Below are positions 9,891 to 22,200 of a stretch of 64,000 nt of DNA, piece after piece; positions within the stretch are counted from its first letter, which is position 1, and each line of letters opens with the position of its first letter. The DNA lies in contig OX453286.1 of the NCBI GenBank assembly GCA_949710005.1, positions 12,340,242 through 12,404,241 on the forward strand, given 5' to 3'. A model generated the notes under the pieces. That model worked only from the letters and a program-made list of their open reading frames with translations, was not told the DNA's origin and ran no database searches. Source of the stretch: Ricordea florida. Taxonomy: Eukaryota; Cnidaria; Anthozoa; Corallimorpharia; Ricordeidae. The translations under genes were made by a program, and so were the position numbers.

Positions 9891-10328
9891 ACCGTTTCCG
9901 CGAACATCTGCGTGACGTCGAACGAAATGACAAAGATGCATCGAAACCTGTAGCGCGACACTTTAATCTACCTAACCACTCAACTCACAACATGGCGGTA
10001 TGTGGCCTTTCCGTGCATCAGGGCAACACGGAAAGCCGTAAAAACCTAGAACAGAAGTTTATCTTCCAACTCGGTTCTCTTAATCCCCACGGTATCAACG
10101 AACGTTTCTCATTCATTTAATCATTCATCTAATTTATTCACTTCCATTCACACAATGCTATGGTTCCACCAATAGCATGGCTCCAAACTTCTCTATATAA
10201 ATTGAACGTAACCCACAATCCTCTCATTCGCTCCGACGAAGGGCTAACGCTCGAAACGTCAGCACCTCCCTTTTACCTTACGGTGGTATAGCTTACTTAA
10301 TCAACTCGTTTGATTTACCCAATTTCTT
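9876..10328 (+). repeat. Inverted partial copy of the Penelope 3' end
   Basis: This plus-strand segment repeats the endonuclease C-terminus, stop codon and 3' untranslated end of the element at 8213-8665. The junction with the main copy lies in a short GAAGAAGAT shared by both arms, which suggests microhomology at the join. It ends in TTTGATTTACCCAATTTCTT. Confidence 0.87.
10233..10260 (+). ncRNA. Degenerate hammerhead-like motif at Penelope 3' end
   Basis: The segment has CCGACGA, a small helix GGGC/GCTC with a TAAC loop, then GAAAC and GTC. This matches the layout of hammerhead ribozymes reported in Penelope-like elements. The first core box should be CTGANGA, so the U4 position appears to be C and cleavage may be lost. 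The same motif occurs inverted at 8283-8313. Confidence 0.4.
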
Positions 10329-10346
10329 GTACTACATGGAATGGAC

Positions 10347-10700
10347 GAATGTGCCAACTGAAGTGCATTCTTTATATTTTGGAAAGTGTGTTATGTACAA
10401 CACTGGAACCAAAGTGTAAATTCTTTGGTAATCCTGCTGCCTGCTGGACCAGTAGGATAATTTTTGTGGAATCTATTTACTCCAAACTATTCGCTCACGG
10501 TGTTTTGATTTGTACAACTGCTGTATAGAATAGTTTGACCGATTTGGAAGCAAGCTCAGCTCCTTCTGCTCCTCCTACTTTAATCATTATTTTTGTAAAT
10601 AATAATTGAAATTGCATTCATGCCCTATTTATACCGTGCTTCGATAATTATGTGATTAGGTTAATTTTGTTCTCCGCACAATTGAATTCTGTTGTTAAAA
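10347..10700. other. AT-rich spacer, no feature seen
   Basis: A 72-codon open stretch at 10310-10528 starts inside the Penelope end and has no recognisable similarity. Nothing else is supported between the Penelope and LINE insertions. Confidence 0.4.
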
Positions 10701-12236
10701 TCATGTAATAATAATAATAAACTTTATTTGTTACCTTTGGCAAAAGAATTACGGTAATATTACAATAAAATTTAAAACCACTACAAATGTATATTATATA
10801 GAAGATTAAGTTGTAAAAGGCTAAGTGAAATTGAGATTAAGTTTAGCACCTCTAGGAATAAACGATTGTTTGTGCCTGTTAGTACGTGATACAGGTATTC
10901 TGAAATACATTGAGTTCGTCTTACAAGATCTTTGGTTAAAGCCGTGATCCACTACCTTGTTTATAAAACGTTTGCAAGGATGCGCTTCAGATTCTAGGAT
11001 ACGTTTAAATTCTTTCCTCATCAACTTCTGACGCCTAGTCGCAAGTGACTCAACAGCGTCCCTAAGACGTCCTATCACGCTTAGACATCTATTCTGCACT
11101 CTTTGTAGATCTTCATCAAGGTAGATCGGTAGCCCTCCCCAGACTGGCGAAGCATATTCTAACACAGGTCTAATCTTAGTGATGTAAGTCGTAAGACCAA
11201 TGTCCCTGGGGAGATGGGCTTTTCTGCAGACCCCAAGATAATGGATCCGTTTACACGCTTTGCTGACAATATATGAAACATGTGTATTCCACTTGAGATC
11301 GTTCTGTACATACACACCCAGCAGTTTAAACACTGTAACCCTCTCCAGTTCGGAAGGTCCGATACAACTAGGAGGAGGAATTGGACAGGACTTCTTGAAG
11401 GTGATCCACATATCTTTGGTCTTCTTAGCATTCGGCTCCATTTTATTCTGCATAGCCCATCTCCCGAGTTGAGCCACAGCATCCTGCATTTGACTGACAG
11501 AGTCTTTAGAGACTAGTTCATATAGAGTGCAGTCATCAGCGTACTTGCAAGTGGATACAGGTATTCCCCAGGGGATGCAATCCTCCATATCGTTGACATG
11601 CACATTAAAAAGTGTAGGAGAGATAACACCGCCCTGAGGCACACCAGCAATCACCTCACCATGTCTGGAGAGGACTCCCGGGAGCTTAACCTGCTGCGTT
11701 CTGCCTGGTAAATAGATTTATGTCCAATTCCAAAAGCTCTTGGTGACGCCCATGCCGGCGAGTTTTGTCAACAGAACACCATGATCAACTAGATCAAAGG
11801 CTTTTCGGAAGTCCACAAGGACCACATGCACTACCTTATATGGACTACCAGAATCTGTAGCGTTATACCAGTCTTGTGTGATTCTGGCAAGTGCAATCAC
11901 AGTAGATCTATCTTCCGTAAAGGCGTGTTGGGAAGCATTAAGACTTAGATCCTTTTGGTTAAGCTTAAGCTGAATCTTCTCGAACACCTTGGCAACTTGT
12001 GGCAAAACTGAAATCGGCCTAAAGTCATTATTTATATCCATCGGATTATCAACCTCAGGTACCGGGTAAACAAGAGCATGCTTGTAACTGGTCGGGTACT
12101 TGGACTGTACTATACTGGCACAGATAATATCGTGTACAACTGGTGCCAGTTCCTCGTGAAACCATTTAAGGAGCCCCGCAGGCACACCGTCAGCACCTGT
12201 TGCTTTCCTCGGATTTACATTAAGCTGTTGGAACTA
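10701..12236 (-). mobile_element. 5'-truncated non-LTR retrotransposon (LINE)
   Basis: The minus-strand body encodes only reverse transcriptase and the C-terminal tail. It begins abruptly at about 12236 (NPRKATGADGVPAGLL) and ends in a (TTA)n tail at 10706-10720, preceded by an AATAAA-type sequence. Truncation at the 5' end and a simple-repeat tail are typical of LINE insertion by target-primed reverse transcription. Confidence 0.88.
10821..12185 (-). pseudogene. LINE reverse transcriptase with an in-frame stop
   Basis: Motifs run in order: FRPISVLPQVAKVFEK, VVLVDFRKAFDLVDH (motif A), IAGVPQGGVISPTLFNVHVN (motif B), CKYADDCTLYE (motif C), then a C-terminal region with KWNTHVSYIVSKACKR and RPVLEYASPVWGG. 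A single TAA at 11718-11720 interrupts the palm between motifs A and B. The frame before and after it is the same, so the break is one nonsense codon. The layout fits a CR1/Rex-like jockey-superfamily LINE; the exact clade needs a tree. Confidence 0.87.
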
Positions 12237-12600
12237 AAAATTAAAAACAAAAGAACTGGAAACTTTTAGCCCAAACTCACTCGCCTCGAGGGATTTGACG
12301 ACAAACACGGTCTCTGTCGGTCGGCTATTGGGTCATTATGTGGTTATGAGATTGGGCTGCCCATGCTTTGACACAAATTTGGCCGGTTCAGAGGGAAGCT
12401 TCTCAATGGAGAGGGCGGAAATAGATATGTGGTCTGAACTGCTGCCTTTATTATCGGATTTGCCTTGACCCTTTGGTTGCGTCAAGTTCATAGGCATAAG
12501 AGAAAATTAGTGAAGGAAACCGTACGTAAACATATTGTCAGTCAGCGAGAGTTCTTTCCCCCTATTCTACTCCCTTGTGAGAGGCCGACATCCAAGACAG
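12237..12600. other. Intergenic sequence 3' of PEPCK
   Basis: No coding or repeat feature can be supported. The 67-codon open stretch at 12465-12668 overlaps the PEPCK polyadenylation region on the opposite strand and looks like a chance frame. Confidence 0.4.
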
Positions 12601-12619
12601 TCCAACGAGTCAAGGTCTT

Positions 12620-12625
12620 TTTATT
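12620..12625 (-). terminator. Candidate PEPCK polyadenylation signal
   Basis: AATAAA is read on the minus strand about 320 bp after the PEPCK stop codon at 12946. It is the first such hexamer downstream that I see and would give a short 3' untranslated region. Confidence 0.5.
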
Positions 12626-12945
12626 GTTCACTGAGACACAAGTTACTGATGACAAAATTTCTCCTTAAAATGAAAAAGAAACTAAATTGACAAAGTAACA
12701 GACAGCTATTCATTTAAATACTGAAGCGACAAAATAGTGATTATATAGTTATTTATAGTTAAACTAAGATAACTTGTCTCTTCGACATAAACTCTGAAAG
12801 ACTTCTGCAGTTACAAAAGGTGGTCTTGTTGGGGAAATTTTTTTCATCACTGAACCACATTTACTTGAGATTAATCAACCTTTGCTCTTCTTACCACATG
12901 AATATAAATGCATGTCTGAAGTAAAAGGTTTACACAGTTGAGTGC

Positions 12946-13229
12946 CTATGCAGCCTTCAGACGCTCTTCAAGGGCATTCAATTCATCCTCAATGGCCTTG
13001 GGCAAGTCTTCTCCCAGCTGTTCATCATAGTATTTGCGCAGAGACTGGCATTCTTCAAGCCAGTAATCTTTGGGGATGTCAAACAGCTGCTTTGTGTCTA
13101 TGCTGCCAAGGCCTTCACAATTGATTGAACCCTCTTTGGGAATGTAACCAATGGGGCTCACGTCTGCTATATCTTCATCATCACAGCGCCTACACACCCA
13201 CTCTAACACTCGGCAGTTCTCCCCAAATC
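12946..13229 (-). CDS. PCK1: PEPCK coding exon 6 with stop
   Basis: Residues 526-619, reading [14 protein letters not shown] through [12 protein letters not shown] to a Lys-Ala-Ala C-terminus and TAG. The acceptor CTGCAG precedes it at 13230-13235. Confidence 0.95.
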
Positions 13230-16200
13230 CTGCAGTTAGAAATCAAACAGACCATCAAATGCTTTATGCAATCATTATAAAAGGCACCCAGCAGAGACGT
13301 CAATGCACAGTCACGGCAGGCCACGACGTGCTTCATACTAACGAACACCTAACAATAGCATTGTCCTCTTTTGCTCCTAGCCCCCTCACACCTGAAATCA
13401 GCTGAAGGGAATGCTTCGCAAGCATTATAAAGCGGGTTACCATTTTGCACACAATGAGGGAGAAAGTTTCATGTTAAAGGAAAAAAAGCGCAAGCAAAGA
13501 AACAGTCACAGGAGGGTGAAAAGGTTGCTTAAAGTAACTAAACGATCAGCCCTGGTGGTATCTAATTCTAATTTAGTAATCATTTAAGGATAAAAACAGT
13601 GCTATTATTAGCATAGGAAGAACAAAAGAATTAAATAACTAAGAGAATAGTTTTGCTGGAAGTCTGTTTCAGTGTTCAAGGTTCGTCTCTATTTCTTAAT
13701 TAGCAGCATCTCAAAATCGGCACTCAAAATCGGCATTTCTTTAGGATGTTAAATCGTCCTTGAAGATTCGTTGGCTCTTGTTGGTGTTTTTCTTTCAGGT
13801 GTATACCATATCTCGACATGATGGTGGGGAGGAAGGAGGAGTGGGTGGGGGGGGGGGGGGAGAGAGAGACGGCGTTTATTTAACTTGTTGATTCCGAGGG
13901 GATGGTGTCTATTCGAAGGTGGGCGTTTATTTGAGCATTTACGGTACTTCGTTGTGATAGTTTGATACTTGATTGATTGATTGATTAATTGATTGATTAA
14001 TTGATTGATTGATTAATTGATTGATTGATAAAACTTTGCGGTTAGCCTCTAGCAAATGCATTAACATACCTGGCCACAGGAACTGATTTTTTTCATCTGT
14101 GCGGAACCAGTTCACATGGAAAATCTTTGGCAACTTGTACTTTGGCTTCTCGGCCATACTAAGCCAATGCTCCATGTACTTTCCAAAATTATAACCAAAG
14201 AAAGGCCTCATGGCAAACGGATCCCTCATTACGTTTTTACCTTTGTGCTCAGCCGCAGCTGTGGACTCGGAAGACAATGCTGAGGCAACAAAGACACCAT
14301 GCTGCCAGTTGAAGGACTGGAACACCAGGGGGACACCTTTGGGACGACGACCACCAAACAAGATGGCACTGATGGGTACACCCTTGGGATTCTCCCAGTC
14401 CTTGTCCATGATTGGGCAGTGGTCACTTGGGGCACAAAATCGGGAATTGGGATGTGCTAACTTCTTCCCTTCTTCATTATAAGGTTCCAAAATTTCACCC
14501 AACCAGCTAGTGACAGTAATACCTTCTTTTGGTTTATCCAATCCTGATAAACAGAATAAAGCAATGTTATCTGAATCAATAACTGTTAAGGAACGGGTTG
14601 TTGTTCATCGTGGAAAATGTGATGATAAGTCTATATCGGAGAAACGGGACGGCCTATGCATAGAAAGAATAAAAGAACACGACAGAGGCATCCGCCTCGC
14701 TCGAACTCAAAACTCCGTCGTTTCAGAACACGCCAATGAAACCGGACACAAGCCGCTTTGGAACGAAGTCAAGTTTATTGATCGTGATAACCACTGGTAC
14801 ACGAGGAAGGTGAAAGACGCAATTCACATAAGACTGCACCCTAATAACATCAACAGGGATTACGGAATTGAAATTCCAGAAGCGTGGATGCCGACGATCA
14901 AGAAACACAACAAACACGCGGTAAGCCAGCGGACGCCTGAGGAAGACACAGCAAGCAGGAACAATAGAGCAGACCACGCAGCTACATAATGGTGAACCTG
15001 AATCATTCGACCCCATCGCCTGAAGAAGACTAGCAGTAAGCAGTCGAAACGTCGCGATCAACATCCAGTGACTACATCGTGTGACAAATAAAGAATCAAT
15101 AATAGTTTGCACACTCAACTTTTTTCCACTGAATAACTGGAATTATTTTAGACTCACCTCCCACACCTGCACCAAGTGAAAGGCGCTCTGCGCCTTTGAA
15201 ATAAACCCACTGTCACCTCCTTTCATTTCCTATCCTACTTACAATTTTCTGGAGAACCCTGATTCTCACTGAAGCACAGACAACCACAGTTGCTACCATG
15301 CAGTCTTACGTAGAAATTGATAAGCATACAATTATGTAACACCCGTTAACAGTTTTTGGGGTAAGATTCTCTCTACAAAGCTAAACAAAGTTCGCTGTTA
15401 CCTTCCCACCAGAAGTCCCCATCGCTTGTCAAGGCCACATTTGTAAAGATGGTATCCTTCTGGAAAGTCTTCATGGCCATTGGATTTGTCATATATGAAG
15501 AACCTGGTGCAACTCCAAAGAAGCCACTCTCAGGATTGATGGCACGTAGTTGACCTTCTTCATCAAACCACATCCATGCAATGTCATCTCCCACACACTC
15601 AACTTTCCAGTCTCCAACTGTCGGTGTGATCATGGCCAAGTTTGTTTTACCACATGCACTAGGGAATGCAGCAGTGATGTACTTTTTCTCCCCTTTGGGG
15701 TTTGTAAGCCCCATGATCTACAAGGAAGGTTATATAAAAGGTAAATTTCACCTTAAAAGCTAAACATACGAGTCTATAATTACTAATCAGGCATCCTCTA
15801 GTGGGTGGCCATGGATGTAACAGCACTCTGAACACACTGCCTGTATAAAACCCACTGAATATACTATCCCTCTGTGCTAACCTTAATTAGCTACATGCCA
15901 AAAGAACTATCTTTTGCTGCATACTGAAAAGTGCTGTTGGCACACATGCAGTGACATAATATAAAAACCTTGGCTAACATGGAAACCTTGGCCCATCACT
16001 TATAATATCAATAACTATTGGTCATTCATAGGTATTCAGGTTGGTTATGCTGTTGTACTTTCTGCTCCCTTACCTTTTTAATTTTTTGTTCCATTTTTTT
16101 TTTCTAGTTATACATTGTTACACTTTGGTGGCACTTATAAGTACCTGTAGATCAAATTCCTTAGGTGACACAATATCCTGCAGCCACATCAACTAACTAA

Positions 16201-19200
16201 GCTTTTGCAATGCAGTTGACATATTTTATTGATCTAATTCATCTAATCATTCTCATGTACACAAACTGTGTATTTTTAAAGTATCAAAACTCAATCCCAG
16301 GGTCTTACTTACCCATATCTTACTATTTAATGGTGACACAATGAAAAGAGAATGGATACATGGATGTTAGCATTCTTTGTAATGGAGTTCTTTATCACTT
16401 CGCCAGATATTTGGCATGAAATTTAAATACCCTTGCCATATCCCACCAGTGTGAGAAATGTGTGGAATGGAACATGGTCCAGAGCATAAATTGCAAACAA
16501 CTCGGGTTTCCATTGCTGGAAAAACATGCTTGACTTGCTTAAAATAGTAATTTCAATCAGTAAGAATAATTTGTCATTTCATTTCTTCTTAAGATAATTA
16601 TACTTTTATGCTGTCTCAAATCACACCAGATTCAGAACTCATTCAAGAGAAATCTGAAAGCAATTTTTATCTCTCTGGAATTTCATAAAAAATAAGATTA
16701 CAAAGATTTAAGCAAACTGAAAAAAAACTTCAAAAAGATTGCTGGTATAAGGTTTATAAGAGAATTTTCTGTTGAGATTTAAGGCACAGACATTTGGAAT
16801 GGATGATGTAATATTTCTCATGCAAAGGATTGATGAAGATTGCTTTCTCTCAGAAATGAGAACTTTGATTGTATCTTTGAATTAAGCAAAAACAAAAAAC
16901 TACCAATCTTTTAAAAACAAATTCAAGAGCTGAAGAACAAATGCCTGATTATCAGAAGGACTATTCTGGAGGACACTGACTTTGAGTTCCTTCCTTTCTT
17001 TCCAGCTAAAAACTGTCAAGATGCACAAGTTCAAACAACTTACCAGCATGTGCTCTGCAAGCCAACCTTCCCTGCGACCAATGGTACTTGCAATTCTCAA
17101 AGCAAAGCACTTCTTTCCAAGCAAAGAGTTGCCTCCATATCCACTTCCAAAGGACTTGATCTCAAGATCATGAGGAAAATGGCTAATTACTGTCTTGTCA
17201 GGGTTACATGGCCACTTGCAGTCAGGGGGTGTCTCAGACGTTGGAAGCCCAACAGAGTGTAGACATTTCACGAAGTTCCCATCACCAAGAACCTTCAATA
17301 CATGGGCACCCATTCGTGTCATGATACGCATGCAGCACACAACATATGCAGAATCTGTGACTTGGATACCAATCTTAGAAACTGGTGAACCCACTGGTCC
17401 CATACTGAAAGCCATGACATACATGGTTCGCCCTGGAATATAAAAGTATCCTGGGTGTTGCAATGACTTTGCACTGTAATATTAGAAGGCAAGAGGAACA
17501 ATTCAGTACAGTAGTGTTTACAACATGTCTAAAATTTGTTTGCTTCAAAGATGATTATTATGTCACAGATTTTTAAACATTCTAACCATGATTCTGCAGG
17601 GACAGCAGAGCAGTTTTTAAAGTGGGGGTGAGGCTACAATCCTCCCCTTCCCTATAACAACTCTATAATATCAATAGCACACCAAGGTTTTGGCTATTCT
17701 TGTAGTGAATACTCAAGAGCTGGTGTCATCTGTAATTAACTACTTATCACAGGTAAACTATCAATATTATGATAACTAAACGTTCTAAAATACCAATAGG
17801 CCACTTGGAGTTTACAAAATAACCATCTTATTATAAGAGTTGTTCATCATTTCTTAAAGTAACACCACTCTCATGGTGCACTGTCACCTTATCAAGGATC
17901 AACACTATTAAATTCTACATTCAAAGCTCAGCCATACACGAGTTAATAAAAGCTCAGTGACAAAGCTTTTAAGGGAAAAGTCACTTGATGACTTAATCTA
18001 TTGTTTGCTCTTAATCCCTTCACTGAAGGGAAACTAGCATAGCCTTTTCGTCCACTTCCATCAAACAGCAAACAGTAGTTTGTATAGCTATAATGTAGAG
18101 AAATAGGTAAATACATTATTATGCAAAAGTAATGCAAACACAATTTGACAAATTTCACTCTTTTTATTCTCTAAATTTTTTTTGCAAAATTACAAAGGAC
18201 ACTGTGCGCATATTTCACTCAGAATTTTGCTCACAAAGGAAATTGTGCAAACATTTCATCAAAATTTTGCAAGGTAAAACAAAAATTTCACTGGATCTTA
18301 AAAAATGTACAGTTTGTAGAAGAGATACTGTAGTGTATTAGGACAGCGGTTGTAAATGTAAAAGTATACATCCGGGAGAGTACAAGAGCGGGAAGAAAGT
18401 GTTAAAACGTGTACTGCGTGTGTTGTTGTCTTTTGCTTTCGGGACTGCCTTTGTGGCTTACTATTGCGGTTCGACACTACAAATTGGCGACGAGGATGGC
18501 GAATTCAGTTGAAAGAGCGCTTCCGCCTTTGGATTTAAGAGGTTCTTCCTCTAAGGTCGCGGAACGATGGCGACAGTGGAAAAGATTGTATCAGTATTAC
18601 GTCGATGGCAAGGGAATTGCGAATCCTTCTCGGAAAAAGGCTCAGTTACTTCATTTAGCCGGCATGGAAGTACAAGATATTTACGAAGATCTTCCAGATC
18701 CTGGACCACTGAATGCTGACCAGGATAATGAGTATGTTGTGTGTTTACGAAAATTAGATGATCATTTTCGAGCCGAGGAAAATGTACCGTACGAGCGACA
18801 TGTCTTTCGTCAACTTATGCCGACAAAGGGGGAGACCGCTGATAAATTCATAGTTCGCTTACGTAAACAAGCGTGTCATTGTAATTTTGGTGCAACTTTG
18901 GAGGAAAATTTGCGGGACCAATTGATTGAAAAGTTGCCTGATGTGGAGCTAAAAAAGAAGCTATTGGAAGTCAATAATATTACTCTGGAAACTGCAATGG
19001 ATAAAGTTCGAAAGTGGGAAGCCTCACGCGAGCAGGCAAGTCAAATGGTCACGCCAAGCCAAGAACCTGGCGCAGGCACTAATGCAGTAGAAGAAAGTCC
19101 TGGACGTGGAACCAAAGGAAAAGGTGTTTGTTTCAACTGTGGTAAGGAAGGTCATTTTGCTCGAAGTAAAACTTGCCCAGCCCGAGGTCGCAAATGCAGC

Positions 19201-22200
19201 AAGTGTGGTAAATATGGCCATTCTGCTAGCTGTTGCAAAGGGGGAAGGAACCTAAAGTCTGGTAAACAAGGCACCACCCAACAGTGGGGAGGCAGACAGC
19301 AGCATCATGGTAAGGGGGGACAGGCCAATCAAGTAGAGGATCGTTGTAAGCAATCAGGCGAGGATGACACGTTTGCTTTTACTATAGAAGAACAGACATG
19401 TGCAATGTCAAGTTCCACTGAGCCAGTGATCTCAGTGAAGATTGGTGGAATCAGCAGAGATGTGTTAATTGATTCAGGTTCTGCAAGTAACCTTATCAGT
19501 AAAGATACACTGAAGGAACTTAAGTATCAGGGGCTCAAGATTGAATTAAAACCTTGCACAAAGAGATTATATGCTTATGGGGGTCGAGAGCTTGGAGTTG
19601 AAGGCCAGTTTCAGTCAGAAGTTTCCGTATCGAAAGCAAAGGTAGTAGCAAATTTCATTGTTGTTGAATCTGGGCGTTGTTTGCTGGGATATTCAACTGC
19701 CACAGATCTTGGAATCCTTCATGTGGATCCCATGGGAACTCTCGGAACAGGAGACTGCAACACTGTTGATGATACCTTTTTGGGAGGACTCAAAGCAAAA
19801 TATCCAAGTGTGTTCCAGGGAATTGGAAAGCTTAAAGGTTATCAGTTGAAACTACACGTTGATCTCAGTGTTCCTCCAGTCGTTCAAAAGATGAGACGAG
19901 TACCTTTTTATTTAAAGGACAAAGTAACTGCCAAGGTTAATGAACTCCTTGAAAAGGACATAATTGAGAAAGTCGAGGGGCCTACAGTATGGGTAAGCCC
20001 AGTCGTTGTCTCTCCAAAACCGTCAGGGGACATAAGACTATGTGTCGACATGCGGAGAGCCAATGAGGCCATTATTCGAGAAAGATTGCCTATACCAACC
20101 ATAGATGAAGTCCTTGAAAGCCTTAATGGGAGTGGTGTTTTCTCGAAGTTAGATTTAAGGTGGGGTTTTCACCAAATAGAGTTGGATCCTGAGTCAAGGG
20201 ATATTACTGCTTTTGCCACCCATGATGGAATTTTCCGCTACAAGCGTTTAAGTTTCGGTGTAAATGCCGCACCAGAAAAGTACCAGCATATCATCACCCA
20301 GTCAATGGCAGGTCTACAAGGTGTGGCAAACATAGCAGATGATCTTATCGTCCATGGTCGAGACACTGAGGAACATGATAAGAACTTACACAGTGTGTTG
20401 CAACGTCTTAGTGAGAAGCAGCTGACTTTGAATGCTGAGAAGTGTGCCTTCCGAATGTCTAAAGTGGTATTTATGGGTCTTTTGCTTAGCAAGCATGGAG
20501 TCGGCCCAACTGAGGAAAAAGTCAGAGCTGTTGCAGAAGCAAGTCAGCCTCAAACACCTTCAGAAGTTCGTAGCTTCTTAGGACTTGTTGGATTTAGTGC
20601 CAGGTTTATACCTGATTTTGCAACCACTGCTGATCCCCTCAGAAAACTTGCAAGAAAAGGAGAACTGTTTGTGTGGGGCGAAAAGCAGGAGCAGTCATTT
20701 CAGAGATTGAAGAGTCAAGTTGCAAGTGCACCAGTCCTAGCTTACTTCGATAAGGATGCGCCCACCCGTGTTATTGCTGATGCAAGTCCAGTAGGGCTTG
20801 GTGCCGTGTTGGTGCAAGAAAAGGATGGGGAAAGCCGTGCCGTCTGTTATGCCAGTCGCAGTTTGAGTCAAGTGGAGCGTCGTTATAGTCAGACGGAGAA
20901 GGAAGCTCTAGCCTTAGTCTGGGCGTGTGAACGCTTCCACCTCTACTTGTATGGGCTCCCACAGTTTGATCTGGTGACAGACCATGAAGCACTTAAAGTC
21001 ATCTACTCAAGGAAGTCTAAACCTTCAGCCAGAATAGAGCGGTGGGTTCTGCGTTTACAACCGTACAACTACCAAGTTTGCTATGTACCTTCAAGAAAAA
21101 ACATCGCAGATGCCCTTTCCCGACTAACTAAGATACCTGCTTCAAGTCAGTCCATAGAAGATGATGGATATGTACGCATGATAGCTCTACATGCTGTCCC
21201 TGTTGCATTGAGAATCAAGGAGATTGAACGAGTCTCAGCTCAAGACTCAGAGCTGCAAGCAGTCAGGAATTGCCTCATCGAAGGAAAATGGGACAATGCT
21301 CCAAAGCAGTATTTGCCAGTGCGCAATGAGTTGACTTTTATCGGTCATGTGATTCTACGGGGAACAAGAATTGTTATACCCCAAGCACTTCGAAGGAGAG
21401 TTGTCAGTTTGGCACACGAGGGGCACCAGGGAGTCGTAAAGACGAAGGAGAGACTCAGAACAAAGGTCTGGTGGCCTGCTATGGATTGTGATGCCGAGAG
21501 AAGATGCGCCGAGTGTTACGGGTGCCAGATGGTTACCAAGAACGTTCCACCTCCACCATTGAAGTCAACGCCATTACCCAAGCAACCATGGGAAGAAATA
21601 GCTGTGGATCTAATGGGTCCGTTACCGTCTGGAGAACACTTGTTAGTTCTTGTTGATTATTATAGTAGGTGGATGGAAGTTGATGTTATCCGAACAACCT
21701 CCAGCAAAACCATCATTCATTGCTTGGATGCCCAATTTGCTAGACATGGATTACCTAAAGGTATGCGTACCGACAATGGCTCAAATCTTGTGGCTAAGGA
21801 AGTAGAAGATTATCTGAATGAAATGGGGATTGAGCACCGTTACACGACACCTCTATGGCCAAGAGCTAATGGCGAAGTAGAGAGGCAGAACAGGTTGCTT
21901 CTGAAGTCCATGAGAGCAGTCCACGCAGAAGGAAAGCATTGGAGAGAGGAACTAAACAGATTCCTTTTGGCGTACAGGTCTACGCCACATTCAACTACAG
22001 GAAAGAGTCCTGCCGAGCTACCGTTCAGAAGAAAGCTAACAACTAAAATGCCTGAGCTGGTCAATGTTGAAGAGGAGGAAGTAGAAGTAAGCGACCAAGC
22101 CGTCCGTGATCGGGACACTCAGAGGAAGCAGTTTAACAAGGACTATACTGACAAGAGGTTTCATGCCAGGGACCGAAATGTGAAAGAAGGAGACAAGGTC

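Larger units (their letters stand above)
8150..10330 (-). mobile_element. Penelope-like element with head-to-head inverted partial copy
   Basis: A minus-strand copy encodes reverse transcriptase plus a GIY-YIG-type endonuclease (8421 to about 9890). It is followed upstream by an inverted partial copy (9876-10328) that repeats the last 450 bp of the element. The two arms (8213-8665 and 9876-10328) differ at only a few bases, for example GCATCTCCC against GCACCTCCC. A 16-bp flank is repeated with one mismatch at 8134-8149 and 10331-10346 (ACTACATGGAATG followed by AAC or GAC), a probable target duplication. Inverted partial copies are a known habit of Penelope-like elements. The high identity implies recent insertion. 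Confidence 0.87.
14583..15092 (+). mobile_element. 5'-truncated Penelope-like fragment in PEPCK intron 4
   Basis: The fragment encodes only the C-terminal GIY-YIG-type half ([49 protein letters not shown]) and a 3' untranslated end. A 10-bp direct repeat GAATCAATAA flanks it at 14573-14582 and 15093-15102. The insertion is antisense to PEPCK and purely intronic. A second copy of its 3' end lies at 48657-48717. Confidence 0.85.

Noticed and set aside
9891..9941. N-terminal residues of the Penelope frame
   Set aside because: They are antisense of the inverted partial copy, created by the junction, and are not RT sequence.
16900..17043. Extension of PEPCK exon 3 frame past LAEHML
   Set aside because: A GTAAGT donor at 17043 and the matching exon 4 show this is intron read-through.
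18409..18495. Upstream 29 codons of the Ty3 gag-pol frame
   Set aside because: These lie in the LTR and leader before the ATG at 18496, and the same sequence occurs in the 3' and solo LTRs.
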